Below are positions 31,628 to 43,575 of a stretch of 64,000 nt of DNA, in pieces. Position 1 is the first letter of the stretch; every line of letters starts with the position of its first letter. The translations under genes were made by a program, and so were the position numbers. Under the pieces are notes generated by a model. That model was given only the letters and a program-made list of their open reading frames with translations. It had not been told where the DNA came from and made no database searches. This stretch comes from Plasmodium coatneyi (Eukaryota > Apicomplexa > Aconoidasida > Haemosporida > Plasmodiidae), in contig NC_033562.1 of NCBI RefSeq assembly GCF_001680005.1, positions 310,001 through 374,000 of the forward strand. The letters run 5' to 3'.

Positions 31628-32779
31628 ATGCACTTTAACGAATTAAACATTTACGTCCAGGTAAAATGCATCTCCTTCTGTTCGTCCAATTTCTCCCCCC
31701 ACCCCTTGCCATCCCGGAAGAATTGCCAAATTGTAAAAACATCAGAGGGGGAAGATCCCCAGCAGAACCAGAACAAAGGGCAATCTGAGCTAAGCCACTT
31801 AATAGGTAATGTATATATTGGTAAAGTGTTACGCGTGGGGGGCACAGTTACACAGGCAGTCGCAGCGAACTCAGTGCTAGGTAAAGACGTTATTGGGATA
31901 TTCACCCTCAAGTGTAAAGTTCTTAAGGACATTATTGTAACGCCTTACCATGACGTTGTTGAGTATCCTTGCAGCCACTTGAAAAAGGATCATGCAGTGT
32001 GCGCAGCGCTCCGCTCCTTTTACGAAGCTCACATTTGCGTGAGTACCCTGAGTTGCCCAAACAAGCTGCAGTACCTTGCCATTTTTGCAGACGATATTTT
32101 TCAAGTGCTCCCGTTTTTGAAGCTTCTCATAAGGAGGAAATTCCTCATAGAGGTATTTTTGTCGAGAAAGCCGAGCGGGAAAACAAATGGGAAACCAAAT
32201 GAGCAATCAGGTGGAGAAGCGAATGAAGAACCGGGTGAAGAACCGAGTTCAGAACCGACCGAAGTGATAACCCCAACCGAAGCGCTGCTGGAACAATTCC
32301 ACATCAGCAGTGAGGTCATGCAAGAACGGGTCTCCATACGGACCCAAGACACAAACGTCCAACAGCACACGCAAGACGTAACAAATGGACTTGGAGTAAA
32401 AACCATCGTTGTGTTTCCACACGCCAACACTGACATCAGCGTTTTAAAGAGAAATATTTTCACAGTAAGTGCGTTAAATGCCAACATAATATGCATGGCA
32501 AACGTGGATTACTTAAATCCACACGAATGTAAACTGCTGCAGGAGAAAGGCATTACCCTCCATTTCTTTAACCTGAACAATTATCTAAATTACGATTATT
32601 TCAAAGTGGCCGATGCATTTAATTACGTGTTATTATCCTTCCTAAATGGAGATGTGGCCATTCCATCGGTGCCTATAACGACCAAGTCCTTTTCCAGCAT
32701 CGAGGAAATATTGGCAAGTGGTGTCGCTTCCGCATACGATAAACGTTACAACATTTACGTTAACAGGAATATCCAATGA
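31628..32779 (+). CDS. CRYZL1-like medium-chain dehydrogenase/reductase homologue
   Basis: About 383 residues from the ATG at 31628. The N-terminal region (FNELNIYVQVKCISFCSSN; later IGNVYIGKVLRVGGTVTQAV and DVIGIFTL) resembles the GroES-like fold of quinone-reductase-type MDR proteins, closest in feel to zeta-crystallin-like 1. The C-terminus (KSFSSIEEILASGVASAYDK) matches the usual last helix of the family. The central region corresponds to the Rossmann half. It is interrupted by a Lys/Glu/Pro-rich insert (residues ~180-215) and lacks a clear glycine-rich GxGxxG nucleotide loop. Enzymatic activity is therefore doubtful. The family normally has about 30 more N-terminal residues, so an upstream exon may be missing. 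Confidence 0.6.
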   Translation: MHFNELNIYVQVKCISFCSSNFSPHPLPSRKNCQIVKTSEGEDPQQNQNKGQSELSHLIGNVYIGKVLRVGGTVTQAVAANSVLGKDVIGIFTLKCKVLKDIIVTPYHDVVEYPCSHLKKDHAVCAALRSFYEAHICVSTLSCPNKLQYLAIFADDIFQVLPFLKLLIRRKFLIEVFLSRKPSGKTNGKPNEQSGGEANEEPGEEPSSEPTEVITPTEALLEQFHISSEVMQERVSIRTQDTNVQQHTQDVTNGLGVKTIVVFPHANTDISVLKRNIFTVSALNANIICMANVDYLNPHECKLLQEKGITLHFFNLNNYLNYDYFKVADAFNYVLLSFLNGDVAIPSVPITTKSFSSIEEILASGVASAYDKRYNIYVNRNIQ

Positions 32780-34492
32780 GATGCTGATAAAGCGGATTTA
32801 TGTTTTGGACATCCAAAAGGAGAGGGGTAGTTCCCCCACAAACCTGTGCCTTGTACATATGCATATATTAGTTCATTGTTTTACCCCTTTTTGGCAAAAA
32901 CAAAAGTGCCCTATGTAAAGTTTCCCTTTTCCTTTTTTTTTTTTTTTTTTTTCTTTTTTCATGTGAGGAACCTTTGTGCGCACATCGTATGCACGCCCGT
33001 GTGCTAAGAGGGCGATCCTAAAATTGCGCCAACCAGGGCGAGGGCAGCCATTCCTGTGATAATTCCAACCAAGTGCAACTTTTTTGTCCATTAAAAGGAA
33101 CGCGAAATTATCGCTCACGCTGCACTACTTATCTGCAGAATTTCGTTCCCTTTTTTTCCAGCGTTGTAGTAGGACAAAACAAGAAAAAGCGGAAAAGCAA
33201 CAGTTCCTCCCCCCGTGCAATGTTCCAAAAAAGTACAAACACTTCTTAATTCTACCATTTTGAGCATGTAGACAGTGATGAGGCTACACATTCTTCCGCT
33301 TTAATTTAGTACACTTAAGCGCTGTTTAACGAAATAGAAAAAAAAAAAAAAAAAAAAAAGCACTAGCGCACACGTTTCGTTAACTAGCTTTTACAATGCA
33401 GTCATTTTTGTATGAACAGTGAAGCTAAAAAAAAAAAAAAAAAAAAAAAAAATAGCCAATTTATTGCAATAAAAAAAAAGCCATTATGTGTAAATCAAAA
33501 AAATAACCAAATTGGCAAAACATATAGTAATGTTCAACACAGGCGTATTCTAACGCTGTCAATTTTGACCATAACACCAACCACACACCCTTTTGTTTTG
33601 TTCGGAATAAAGTTGTCCCATAAGGTGTTGCCAGAATGGTCTTCCGACGTTTCCTCGTTTTGTGCATAAAGAGGTAGGATTTGTGAAAAGTGCCATTTAA
33701 GGCCACACGTTTGTAGCTATATTGTATGAATATGCAAGGCTTTTTTTTTTTTTTTTTTTTTTTTCTTGCAATATTTTGGCTTTTTCTTTTTTTAAATGCT
33801 CCAAAGTGCGGACACAACTGCGACGACTGCTTACCAACAAGGCGTCCTCCGTAGTGGCTAACCCAACGTCTACATTACTCATTTTAAGTGCAAAAAAAAG
33901 TAAAGAGTGTGTTTTTATATTCGCCCCCTTTTGCTAGATCTACGTAGAACAAAAAAGAAACACAAACCTGCGCGCGCATCCCTGCAGATAAAGACAACAT
34001 TTTCGTTCGCCTTTTACAAAGTGCAATTTGTTCACCACAAGGAATGCGCCTTCGTCCTTTTTTGTGCTTTTCAAAAAAAAAAAAAAAATGCTACTATTTT
34101 TACACCATCACATCACGCAGTACTGAAAGCATTGTGAAACGAAACAACCACGTGATTCACACTTGTTTTATTTTTTTTATTTTTTTTTGCCAGCGTTGTA
34201 GAATTATTTACCGCTGCTCCTTCCTCCTACCCATTATTGTTATTTTTGCCTATTCGCAGTTTTTAACAGCAGGAAGGCGCGTGCACGTGTACATGCCACC
34301 TCCTTTTTAACCCTCAACCATTTTGGAAAGTATACACCTTCGTGTTCGCACAGCGCATACGCACGCATAGGCGCCCCTTCACACATGCACACTGAAAATT
34401 ACCACACATAAATAGTGAGCTCCTCCACTCCATTCTCCACTTATAAAAAAAAAAGACGCGCAAGTCACTTCCCCACTGCCCCACCTACAACA
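32780..34492. other. Long intergenic with many homopolymer tracts
   Basis: About 1.7 kb. Poly(T)/poly(A) runs lie at 32932, 33341, 33428, 33741 and 34074. No complete gene is supported. A minus-strand ATG at 33882 opens 16 codons ending at a good donor (gtaagcag), but I could not find a convincing following exon. Confidence 0.6.
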
Positions 34493-35591
34493 ATGGGACA
34501 AATATCGTCGAAGGAGGATGATTTCGAAAAACAGGACATCTACGCTAGCTACCCCGGACTTGAGCAGCAGCTGGACATGGTTTTCGCTTGTCATGACATA
34601 GGCAATCAGGGCAAGCTTCCTTACAAGACTGTGGAAATGATACTCAGGCACTTCCTTATGCAGTGCGGCTTTATGGAGTACGTCTGCCGATTCGTGGACG
34701 ACAATGGTAAGGCGCGCTAGGAGCGATGGAGTGTTCGATGAATATCTGTGTTATTCTTACGTCCGCATGTTCAGCCTCTCCTGCCCTGTGAATGGTTCAC
34801 TCCATTTTTCTCCGTCTCAATATTGTTGCGAATTTTACACTGTTCCTTTTCTCCTTCACTCAGGCCAGCTAGACTTAAAACACGTGGAAAGTTACATGGT
34901 GAACAAGAAGTGGCTGAGTAAGTTGAAATGCTGCGGAGACAACCTCCTCACGGTGGATGAAATGAAAGCCCTGGTTTTAATGTTTTTAAAAAAAATATCA
35001 GACACGTATATAGACGACCAAGCTAAGTGGATGGATAAAATGAGGAGCTCGCAGGAGGAACAAGGAAAGGCATTGGAAGAAGCAATGAATGAGTACGAGA
35101 AGAATATTCTATTCACTCATGCTCTGAAGGAACAACAACTTTTACATAACAATAAAAAATTAAGTGAGTGGAATGAAACGATAGAAAATGCATACGAAGC
35201 ACAGCAAGAAGTGTTGCGTCAGTTTGAGGCCAAAAAGAGAGAAAACCAAAAAAAAATGGCATTGGAAAAAAACAATGAATTAATTATAGCCAAGGATTAC
35301 ATTGACAAAATAAAGGAAGCCGCAACGGATAGTAGGTATGCCAACTCGAAATGTTTTGTGTATCCAGCTTCTTCGGCTCCTTGTGGTGCTTGCACATCTG
35401 CGGGGGCCATTGCGCCGTACCGTCGGTTCAAAGAACCCAGGAGGAAGAAGCAATATTCCCTCTGCTTGTAATGCTCTACGTGTGAGAGGAAGCCGCCTCT
35501 ACAACGCAGGAGTTTCTCCAAATGGGAGACGCATAATATTAGCATGTTTCTGTGTGCCCTCGGAGGAGCAGCATCAGCGGCTGAGAGGTGA
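34493..35591 (+). CDS. Myristoylated EF-hand-like coiled-coil protein
   Basis: Three exons join to 244 residues: 34493..34706, 34864..35335 and 35543..35591. The start MGQISSKEDD is a strong N-myristoylation signal (Gly2, Ser5/6). Residues ~20-115 look like paired EF-hand-like helices (LDMVFACHDIGNQGKLPYKT and VCRFVDDNGQLDLKHVESYM). The loop DIGNQGKLPY is an imperfect calcium loop and DDNGQLDLKH is closer to consensus. A long charged coiled coil (residues ~120-225) follows. The last exon, ending CALGGAASAAER, is less certain and rests on one acceptor at 35542. A membrane-associated calcium-responsive adaptor is inferred. I do not recognise a named family. Confidence 0.65.
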
Positions 35592-35885
35592 TGCCTCCTC
35601 CGCCTTTTCATCCCGCCTGCTCACCATTATATGCGCATGTGGCTCATCCGCTTATATGTCCATTCGCGTGTACTTATTTCGATTCGACCCCGTTTTGTAC
35701 GATGTGCATGTCAGAAGCTTGTACACACTGCGCTGCAAGATATTTGCCAGCTCGCTCTAAGATGAAGTGAACTTGTATCACTAATCCGTACTAAATATTT
35801 TCGGGCCTCCTTCGATGTCCCTTAAATTGTTTCTTCGTCTTTTTTTTTTTCTTCATATAGACATTTTGTGGAAAGATAAACGCAT

Positions 35886-35932
<47 letters not shown>

Positions 35933-36490
35933 AAACAAATTAAACAAATAAAAGCAGAAAAGTGTTAAAGAGGGACTATTTTTCCCCTTTACAGATCAAC
36001 TTAAACGTACATGCATGTTTCCCTCCCGTGTCTAGTTAACCTATTGGGCGAACGATGGGGCAGTGGGGGCGTGTTGACTTGTATAGTGTCTTCCCCAGTG
36101 AGGCAGTCCGAATTGCATGCTCAAATTGGTGTGCGAAGTACCTTTGGGGTATCTTCCCTCAGTCTCACTCTCCATTTGGTAAAAAAAGAGATTAGATAAA
36201 ATAACAGCAACGTTCTCTGTGTCTTTAGTCCCAATAACAGAAGACGTAGACATTTGAAGGGGGGGCACACTTAGAGTGGGCAAACTCTTTTGGAGTTCCC
36301 CCTCCTGTTGGTTTTTGTCTTTCCCCCCGCATTGTTAAGTGTACAGTGCAAAATTGTTCATCTTTTTGAGATTGCCAAGGTATGTCTTCTACTTTGAGGT
36401 AAACTATTTTTTTTTTTTTTTCATTTTTCCGTTGCGGCCTGCATAGACACAGCTCCGTAAAGTATTTCCTCCTTTTTTTTACCCAGCATA
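35592..36490. other. Intergenic with a >40-base poly(A) tract
   Basis: About 900 bp. The most obvious content is an uninterrupted poly(A) of more than 40 bases from 35888 to about 35930, the longest homopolymer in the window. No gene is supported. Confidence 0.7.
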
Positions 36491-37696
36491 ATGAGCAAAG
36501 GAGAACCTGCAAAAGTGGTGGCCAGGGTGAAGGAAGAGGAACTAAATGACCTGTACGACTGGATCAGCAGTTTCAACCTATCCAGAAAAATAAAAAACAT
36601 CCACAGAGAATTTTCAGATGGAGTTCTAATGGCAGAACTGGTAAATATATGTCTACCCAAGTTTGTTGAACTCCACAATTATAGTAAGGCAAATTCAATT
36701 AGCCAAAAAAGGTACAATTGGAACACACTAAATGAGAGGGTTTTTAGGAGACTGGGTTTTCGGATTGATAAAAGACATGTGGAAGAAATTGTGAACTGTA
36801 AATATATGGGCGTGGAGAAGGTGCTGAATACGTTTAAAAATCAGCTGCATAAATTTCAGAGCTCTGAAATGGAGGTGGAGACTTCGGGCAGTTTGGGAGA
36901 GGACCAGACTAGACCGTTTAACGAGGAAGAATCTCCCCTTGCGGAGGGGACAGGAGACCAATCATGGCAGGTCCTTCCTGAGAGGGAAGAGGCCCAACTG
37001 ATGCTTCCACCCCTACAGGCGATGCCACTATCTACACTATTTACCCTGTCTACTTCAAGGCGTTTCACCTCATGTCCATCCTCCTTTACCCCCCGCAGAG
37101 CGCCGAATTCCTCAACGAAGAAATTGTGAAGATCTTGCGCGACAAAATATTCAACTTGGAGAAGCTTCTAAAGATAAAGGTGGGCCGAAAATAGTAGTGT
37201 CATGATGCGCCGCACGATCCGCTGCAGCGATTGGGGAGCCCAACCCCCGTCCAAGGCATAACGCATAAATATTTAAGTTTAAAAATTTAAGTTTAAAAAC
37301 CTAAGTCTAAACGTTAAAGTCTAAATCTTAAAGCGCAAAATTGACAACGCAGCGAGAGAAAAAAAACTGCATGCACGCGTGCCCACGGGGGTCGGGAGAA
37401 AAGGAAAAAAAAAAAAAAAAAAAAAAAATACATTGGAGAAAGAGGGCACTCCACCCCTTCCTCTCATCCCCATGCTGTATACACTAACGCGCGAGGACAC
37501 ACATTAAAAAGCAGTTAAAAAAAAGTGGACGCGCACGAGGCAAGGGGGAGGAGTTGAAAAAAGGGGGGTAGCCTTCTCACTTGCGCTGTTGCATAGCTGT
37601 ACAGTTGGCACGTGTCCAATTGGTTCAGTGTTCATAATTTTTCTGTCGTGCCCAATTCGTCTCCTCTCCACGTGTTCACACGCTAATTCAAAATTT

Positions 37697-37727
<31 letters not shown>

Positions 37728-37794
37728 CTAGGACAGCAAAATTGACATTCTGAATCGAAAAATTAACACGTTAAGCAGGATGAGGGATATTTGA
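36491..37794 (+). CDS. CLAMP: CLAMP / SPEF1-like calponin-homology microtubule protein
   Basis: Three exons join to 207 residues: 36491..36970, 37099..37179 and 37732..37794. Residues ~14-115 form the SPEF1-type CH domain, with LNDLYDWISSFNLSRKIKNI, FSDGVLMAELVNICLPKFVE and the HNYSKANS segment, followed by RRLGFRIDKRHVEEI. The C-terminal exons give a short coiled coil (EIVKILRDKIFNLEKLLKIK, then DSKIDILNRKINTL) like that of SPEF1. The second intron holds a 50-base poly(T) next to the acceptor. SPEF1/CLAMP binds and bundles microtubules, including the central pair in flagella. In apicomplexans CLAMP localises with invasion machinery at the apical end. Linker residues ~115-160 are acidic and variable. 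Confidence 0.88.
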
Positions 37795-38028
37795 AGATTT
37801 GTCTCCCTTCTGCTGCATCTAAGCGGGGTAGCTGCGCAACTCAGGAACTACTCACGTTTGGCATGCCCTCCTCAAGTAGACACCCCAAATGGCGGCTGCA
37901 CAAACCGTCACACCGTGCAACATTCCCCTTTAAGGTGCTCAGCTAGGTGCCAATTTGTGACCGCCTTTGGAGGTTCCCCTCTTCAACTTGCGCCACGCAC
38001 ACACTACTGCTCATCGCCCAGGCGCCGC

Positions 38029-41000
38029 TTATTTATTTTTTAAAATGTACAAATTCTTTATTAAGTCTTCGCTGATTTCGCGGTACGGGTCGGTGATTTC
38101 TGCGGGGGGGAGTGAAGTGAAGTGAAAAAGCAATGAGGAGTGGTAGAAGTAGAAGTGGTATGATACGATGGTGGTTGGATGGTGTGGTGGTAGTGAATAA
38201 CCATCCGCCGGATGAACAACATTCGAGTTCCCATCCGGGCGAACGCATGCGTAATGAAGGTGGGGTACACACTGTGGAGTTCCCTCCTTTTCGCTTTCCC
38301 TGTTGGTTTTCCCACGGAGGCTCACCTATATTGGTTATGTTCAAGGTGTAGTTGACGAAGCAAATGTCGTTCTCATTTTTGGAGAGCTGGGATTCATTCT
38401 TTTTCAGGAAAACTTTAAAATTGTGCTCTGATCCAAAATCCAAGACGGGTTTGTGGGTTAAATTGAAATGTTGCTCCGTGAGGAAGTTTTGATTGAAGTA
38501 GGTACCCACTCCTAGACACACCTTCACCTTATTTTCTTCAATGTCCTTTTTGGTAATTTCTTCCTTCGTTAAGTAATCCGTTTTTATATTGTGCACATAA
38601 ATGTTGCTCACATATACAGTCATTTCTTTTCTCTTCTTCGAAGCGGTGTTATCTGGTATTAATGCGTTTTTTATTACCTGATCATGCTTGTTCGTCTTTT
38701 CTTGTTGGAGAACAACTCTACTGAAATGGTCGACGGTACAACGTCCAAAACACTCGGGAATGTTTATATTATCTAGGAGAAGATAATCCAGTGTGGTTTC
38801 CGTTACGAAAAGTCGAAGTAACTTATTCTTATGCGTGTTGTCTATGTTGCCAATGAGGTAGTATGGCTGCTTCAGAACGTACACCTTTTGGTCTAGGAAG
38901 TCCCTTGGTTTAATTAAGTGCGTTTTATCTGTGTGATTATTTTTGTAGTAATCCAGTTTGCATTGAAAGTAGGCTTTCTTTATTTTGTCTGGAATGTCCA
39001 TACGGTTGTTCTCATCGTTATCTCTTAAGGATATGAAAAGGGACTGCGTTTGCTCTTGGCAGTGTGACTCCGAGTGGACCAGCGGGGAGTAGTAGTCGAT
39101 CAGCTCCTTCTGGGGTAGGTCTCCTGTGGGGAAGTTGTTATGTGGATGGAAGGGTGAAGAAGCGATTCTTCTGTTCATGCGTTTTGGAGGAAGCAAAAGT
39201 GAAGGGGATAAATTGGTTTCTTTTTTCCCGCAAAGTGGGCACCGTCACCATGTGGAGGTAGAACTTACCTGAGAAGAACTCCACGTCCTTCACCGTGGCC
39301 TTCCTCTTGAATATGTAGTGCATGTTTCGCCATATTTCGGAGAAGAAGTTTTTCAAGTACGTTCCGGTTCCCATGTTACCTGTAGGGGGGAAAAACAGGA
39401 TGAAGATGACATGGGCGCAGTCACGCAGAGGTTGGTCATCCCATTCATTCATTTCTCACTCACATTGTGAGCAAAATGTTGAAAAAAAAGTACAAAAAAA
39501 AACTGCCGTTCCGCATGATGCGTGCACAGCACTACGTTTTTTCCCTTACTCGACACGTGCATCCAAAGAACCTTGAAATTGTCATAGCTGCTGAACCAGT
39601 AGCACTGGTGTTCGTCGATGAGCTTCTTCGTCTTCTCAGGGCCGAGCGGACTGTTGCTTATGATAATTTCGTTCTGATTCTTCTCATAGCCCTTCTTATC
39701 CTTAAGAAACGTTTGGAAGTCTCGGTGGACATTGTTGGAAAGAACTTTATTTATGTAGAAAAAATCATACACATCCATGGCGTCCTTAACTCTGAACTGA
39801 ACGAACTTTTTTTTTAAAATTATTGACTCTAGCAGAGATGCAGCTTGTCGTCCCAATTTGAAGCAATGGTACGTCTTAATCATCTCTGGTGCATCTGCCA
39901 GTTTGTAGAAGCTATCGAGTTTTATTTTCTCTACGTTGATATTGTTATACATTAGTTTTTGCGTTTTGCAACTTAGGACGAAGGACTGTGCTTGCTTCTC
40001 CAGGATCATTGGGTTCCACTTGTTAATACTCATGTTGATGTCGATGAACTCGTCTAGCCTGTTCGGGTTCAGTCCGTAGAACTTCACGTCACACGACTTG
40101 TTGATGCTCTCGATGGCCTTCTCCTGCACGGTCTTGCCTGCCAAGCGGGAAACAGGTGAAGTGGTAAACGGGTGAAGTGGTGAATCGGTGAAGTGAACAA
40201 ATGTGCCACGTGTTGCCGCTTCGCTGCGTCCATGGTAGCTGTATGACGCCGCCACGCGCTACGTAAATAATAAGGCACCACACTTACCCCCGTTGAACAC
40301 ACAGGCAATCATGAGCTTCTTGTACAGACTAACGTCATCGTCGTAGAACACGGACTTCTTACTCTCCTTTCCCCACAAAACGATGGCAGTCAAGTTCATG
40401 AGCTTAATATACTCCTCCATGTTCGTCTGTTGGTACTTCTGAGGCGCCTTGTTTATTTTCATAAAATTTATGAGCATGTCACATCTTTTTTTCAGCATAT
40501 TGAAGCCGCTCTTGTGGACGTTGTCTATTAGCGGCAGTGACTGCTTCATGAAGTAGTACTCCTTTGGCTGGTAGCGGGATATGTCGATGTGCGACTCGAT
40601 GAAGTAGACTGTAAAGGGGGGGTTAATCAGGTAAACAGTTAATGGGGCAAACGATTAATCGGTTAATCAGGTTAATCGTTTTAATCGGTTCATGCCGTGA
40701 CGGATGCACGTACCTAGAGCCAACATGTAGGCAGCGAAGACCAGGCGGGGACCCTTGGAGTAAATGTCGTGGTTCTTCCCAATAATGTTAAGCAAGGTGA
40801 ACCAGGCGTACTTGGACTTGTCCTTAAGTTTCTTCTTTAGAGGTGCATTGGTAACGACGTTCATGTTTATGGCTAGCTCGTTGAACAGCTGATACGCAAG
40901 ACTGTAGACATTAGGAAACGACGTGAAGAATCTGTTTTCGTATTCAGTCTTGAAGACGTGATATTTCACGTCGTGGTAGAAATAGTAGTTGTTGGCAATG

Positions 41001-43575
41001 GAGTCAACGTAGTCATATGTGAACATGAGTCTCTTCTTATCGCTTTCCTTCAAAGTGTTGTAGTCGTTTTCGTAGTGGAAGAATTTGCTCGGGATGGAAA
41101 AGTCTAGTACGTCTCTTGATTTGTCTATCCCCAGGGAGAGGTGGATCAGATCCATGAGTTTCGCCACTTGGGTATCCAGAAAGGCCAGTGCTTCACTGTT
41201 CTTCAGGATGAAGTTTCTGCTGACTGTGGGGAGAACATACACATTGTTCCGAGATGAAGTAACACGACGACATTACGAGACGATGTTGCAAGACAATGTC
41301 GCAAGACGATGTTGCGAAGGTTGCCGCTCACGCTGCAGTGATAACCATGGGAGAAGCTACCACGTAGATGGCGTGGGCACTACTTACTCAGCATTTGCCT
41401 GACAAAGCTCATTCTGGAAAGACTCGAAATGATGCTATGTGGGGGGACGTAGAACCCTGCGAAGTGGGGAAGGAGTGACAGATGACGACGTGACGACGTG
41501 ACGAGAAGGAGCCCTATTCGGAGGTGCACGTGGTGTATGCAGCGCCACCCTGGACTACTACTATCCCCCCTGAGTGGTCTTTTTTCTTTTATTACATCCC
41601 AAGTGGTCAAAGGCGTAGAGCAGCTCACTCCAGAGTTCCTTCGAATTGGGCGAGTAGCCTAAACAGTAAATAGGTGAAGGGGTAACATAATCGGTTAACA
41701 GTGCGAATGTGTGTATATCGTGGAGGGGGCACTGCTACACAGATTCGCTTGTGCAAAGATGACCATGTCCACAGGTACCGTTGTGCGCAGATGCACGTTA
41801 CGGAGGAGGAACTCACCCTGGTTAATGTTGCAGTCCTTAAACGCCGCACTGAAGAAGAACTGATATTTGTCCAGCTCAGTAGGGTGAGGAGTGTAGTTCT
41901 CGGGGGTGCTGGGAAAGATGCTCAGAAAGTGCTCATTCAGAGCTTCCGGGGATATCTTCGGGAGGTTGGTGAGGGAGCTTTTTGCTTTGAATATGGCGTA
42001 GGCCTTCTCATTGGGTACCTTTTTATATCCTATGTTTTTGTAAAATTTGTAAGCCATATATTCTGAGTTTTTGTTTTCCTCGAAGCCTGTCTTCAGGAGG
42101 TAGAGGAAGAGGATGTGGTTGGCTTTGTACAGGTTGGTGAAGGTGGGGGCCACGTCGTTGAAGGTGACCAGGTTCTTGTCTTCTTCGATTTTGAGGAAGC
42201 CGTAGTAGAGGAAGAAGTTCAGGTCGATGAGGACTGCAGGGGGGGGGAACGGTGTTGTCATGCGGGTGTTGTCATGCAGTGTCGTCATGCAGTGTCGTCA
42301 TGCAGTGTTGTCATGCAGTGTTGTCACGCAGTATTGTCATGCAGTGTTGTCATGCGGGTAGCGCAGCTGACGCAGCAACCCGCCCTGTCGGCATGGGTTC
42401 GCTTCCCGCTTACACTTCTCTACATCCTCGTAGTCCAGCTCGCGCACCAAGTTGGAAATGTCGTTGTCGATCTGCGTGATGGAGAGCACGTAGTTTTTGA
42501 CGGTCTTCATCAAATCGGCGTAAAGCCCCTCGTCCTTGAGGTCCCTGCGAAGGTTCTTCACCGTAACAAGGAACTTCTGGCTCACTTCTCTCTTATTAAT
42601 ATCCTTGCCGTGCATAAGTTTCTTATTTCCATCCTGTGACACTTCGACAATCACCCTGTGTTTACCGTTAATATCCGTAAGCCACAAACTCGGGATAACC
42701 GTTTCATCTTCCAGTACGTAATTATGGTGTACCTGAGACTCTTTTCCTACCTTAGAGTCCATGTCTAGCAGTTCCAACAATTTATCCTTTTTAAAATGCT
42801 TTGAATTCTCGTCCACATAAGTTACCAAATTATCAAAAATTATTTTCAGCCGATAGTATATGATGGACTGTTCATAAAATTTCTGACATAGGTGAATATG
42901 CGTTGTACAGAAGGCGTTATTTTTAATAGACAAAAATGACTGTCCGGCATATCTCTTTCCCACTTTAACATTTCCCATCCAAATTACTAAATACTCATGG
43001 AACATATCAAAATTATTTACGATATTCTCTATCATAATTCTTTTTGGCTCATTCATAAATTCATCTTCCTTGCTACTTATGACTAGCATTTCCTGTACAT
43101 TCTTTACATTCGTTCTGTCCTTAATAAATTTGTTATACATAACAAAATGTTTGGCTCTCTTTAATGCTTGTTCTTCACTAATGGATCCATTTATACTTCT
43201 GAGAAGCTTGCTTAACACTTCCTCGTCTGCTTCATTTATTATGGCGTAATTCGAACGGGCGTGTAGTAAACTCAGTATAAATTCATTTATCTCTGCATCG
43301 GCTACTTCATCTGGATTTTCATTCTTTATCGTCTCCAGTATTTCTTCGCATTTTTGCACATAGGATTCTTCCTCATTTTGAGACAACAATTCAGCTACAT
43401 TTATGTACAGAAATGCATTTTTGCATATTTTATTTTTGTCGTTCTCTACTTGGATGTTCAGTGTACTTGCGTCCGGCGTATTCTTCAAAGACAGACTGTG
43501 ACCCAACTCGAGCGCGATCCCGCCTCGCGCCCAGCACAGCACGCCAAGCGCGCTCACAAGGAGTGGTAACCTCAT
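38029..43575 (-). CDS. RhopH2: High molecular weight rhoptry protein 2 (RhopH2)
   Basis: Ten exons join in frame to 1369 residues: 43575..42414, 42233..41817, 41658..41596, 41456..41388, 41223..40714, 40608..40288, 40137..39550, 39379..39269, 39123..38326 and 38099..38029. Every internal junction is phase 1. Exon count and length match RhopH2 of other Plasmodium species (about 1.38 kaa). The protein begins with a signal peptide (MRLPLLVSALGVLCWARGG). A hydrophobic segment at residues ~727-745 (LVFAAYMLALVYFI) corresponds to the membrane helix of the family. RhopH2 is the scaffold of the RhopH complex with CLAG/RhopH1 and RhopH3. It is secreted from rhoptries during invasion, reaches the host cell membrane, and is required for the nutrient channel. 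Confidence 0.95.
41250..41325. repeat. Short tandem repeat in RhopH2 intron 4
   Basis: Degenerate copies of a gacgatgttgcaaga-like unit in the intron between RhopH2 exons 4 and 5. Confidence 0.7.
42255..42360. repeat. Minisatellite in RhopH2 intron 1
   Basis: Seven or so near-identical copies of about 14-16 bp (tgtcatgcagtgttg and tgtcgtcatgcag variants) filling most of the first RhopH2 intron. Confidence 0.88.

Noticed and set aside
33115..33884. Possible minus-strand gene starting MSNVDVGLATTEDALL with a good donor
   Set aside because: The first exon looks real in isolation, but no downstream acceptor and exon could be joined in frame with confidence.
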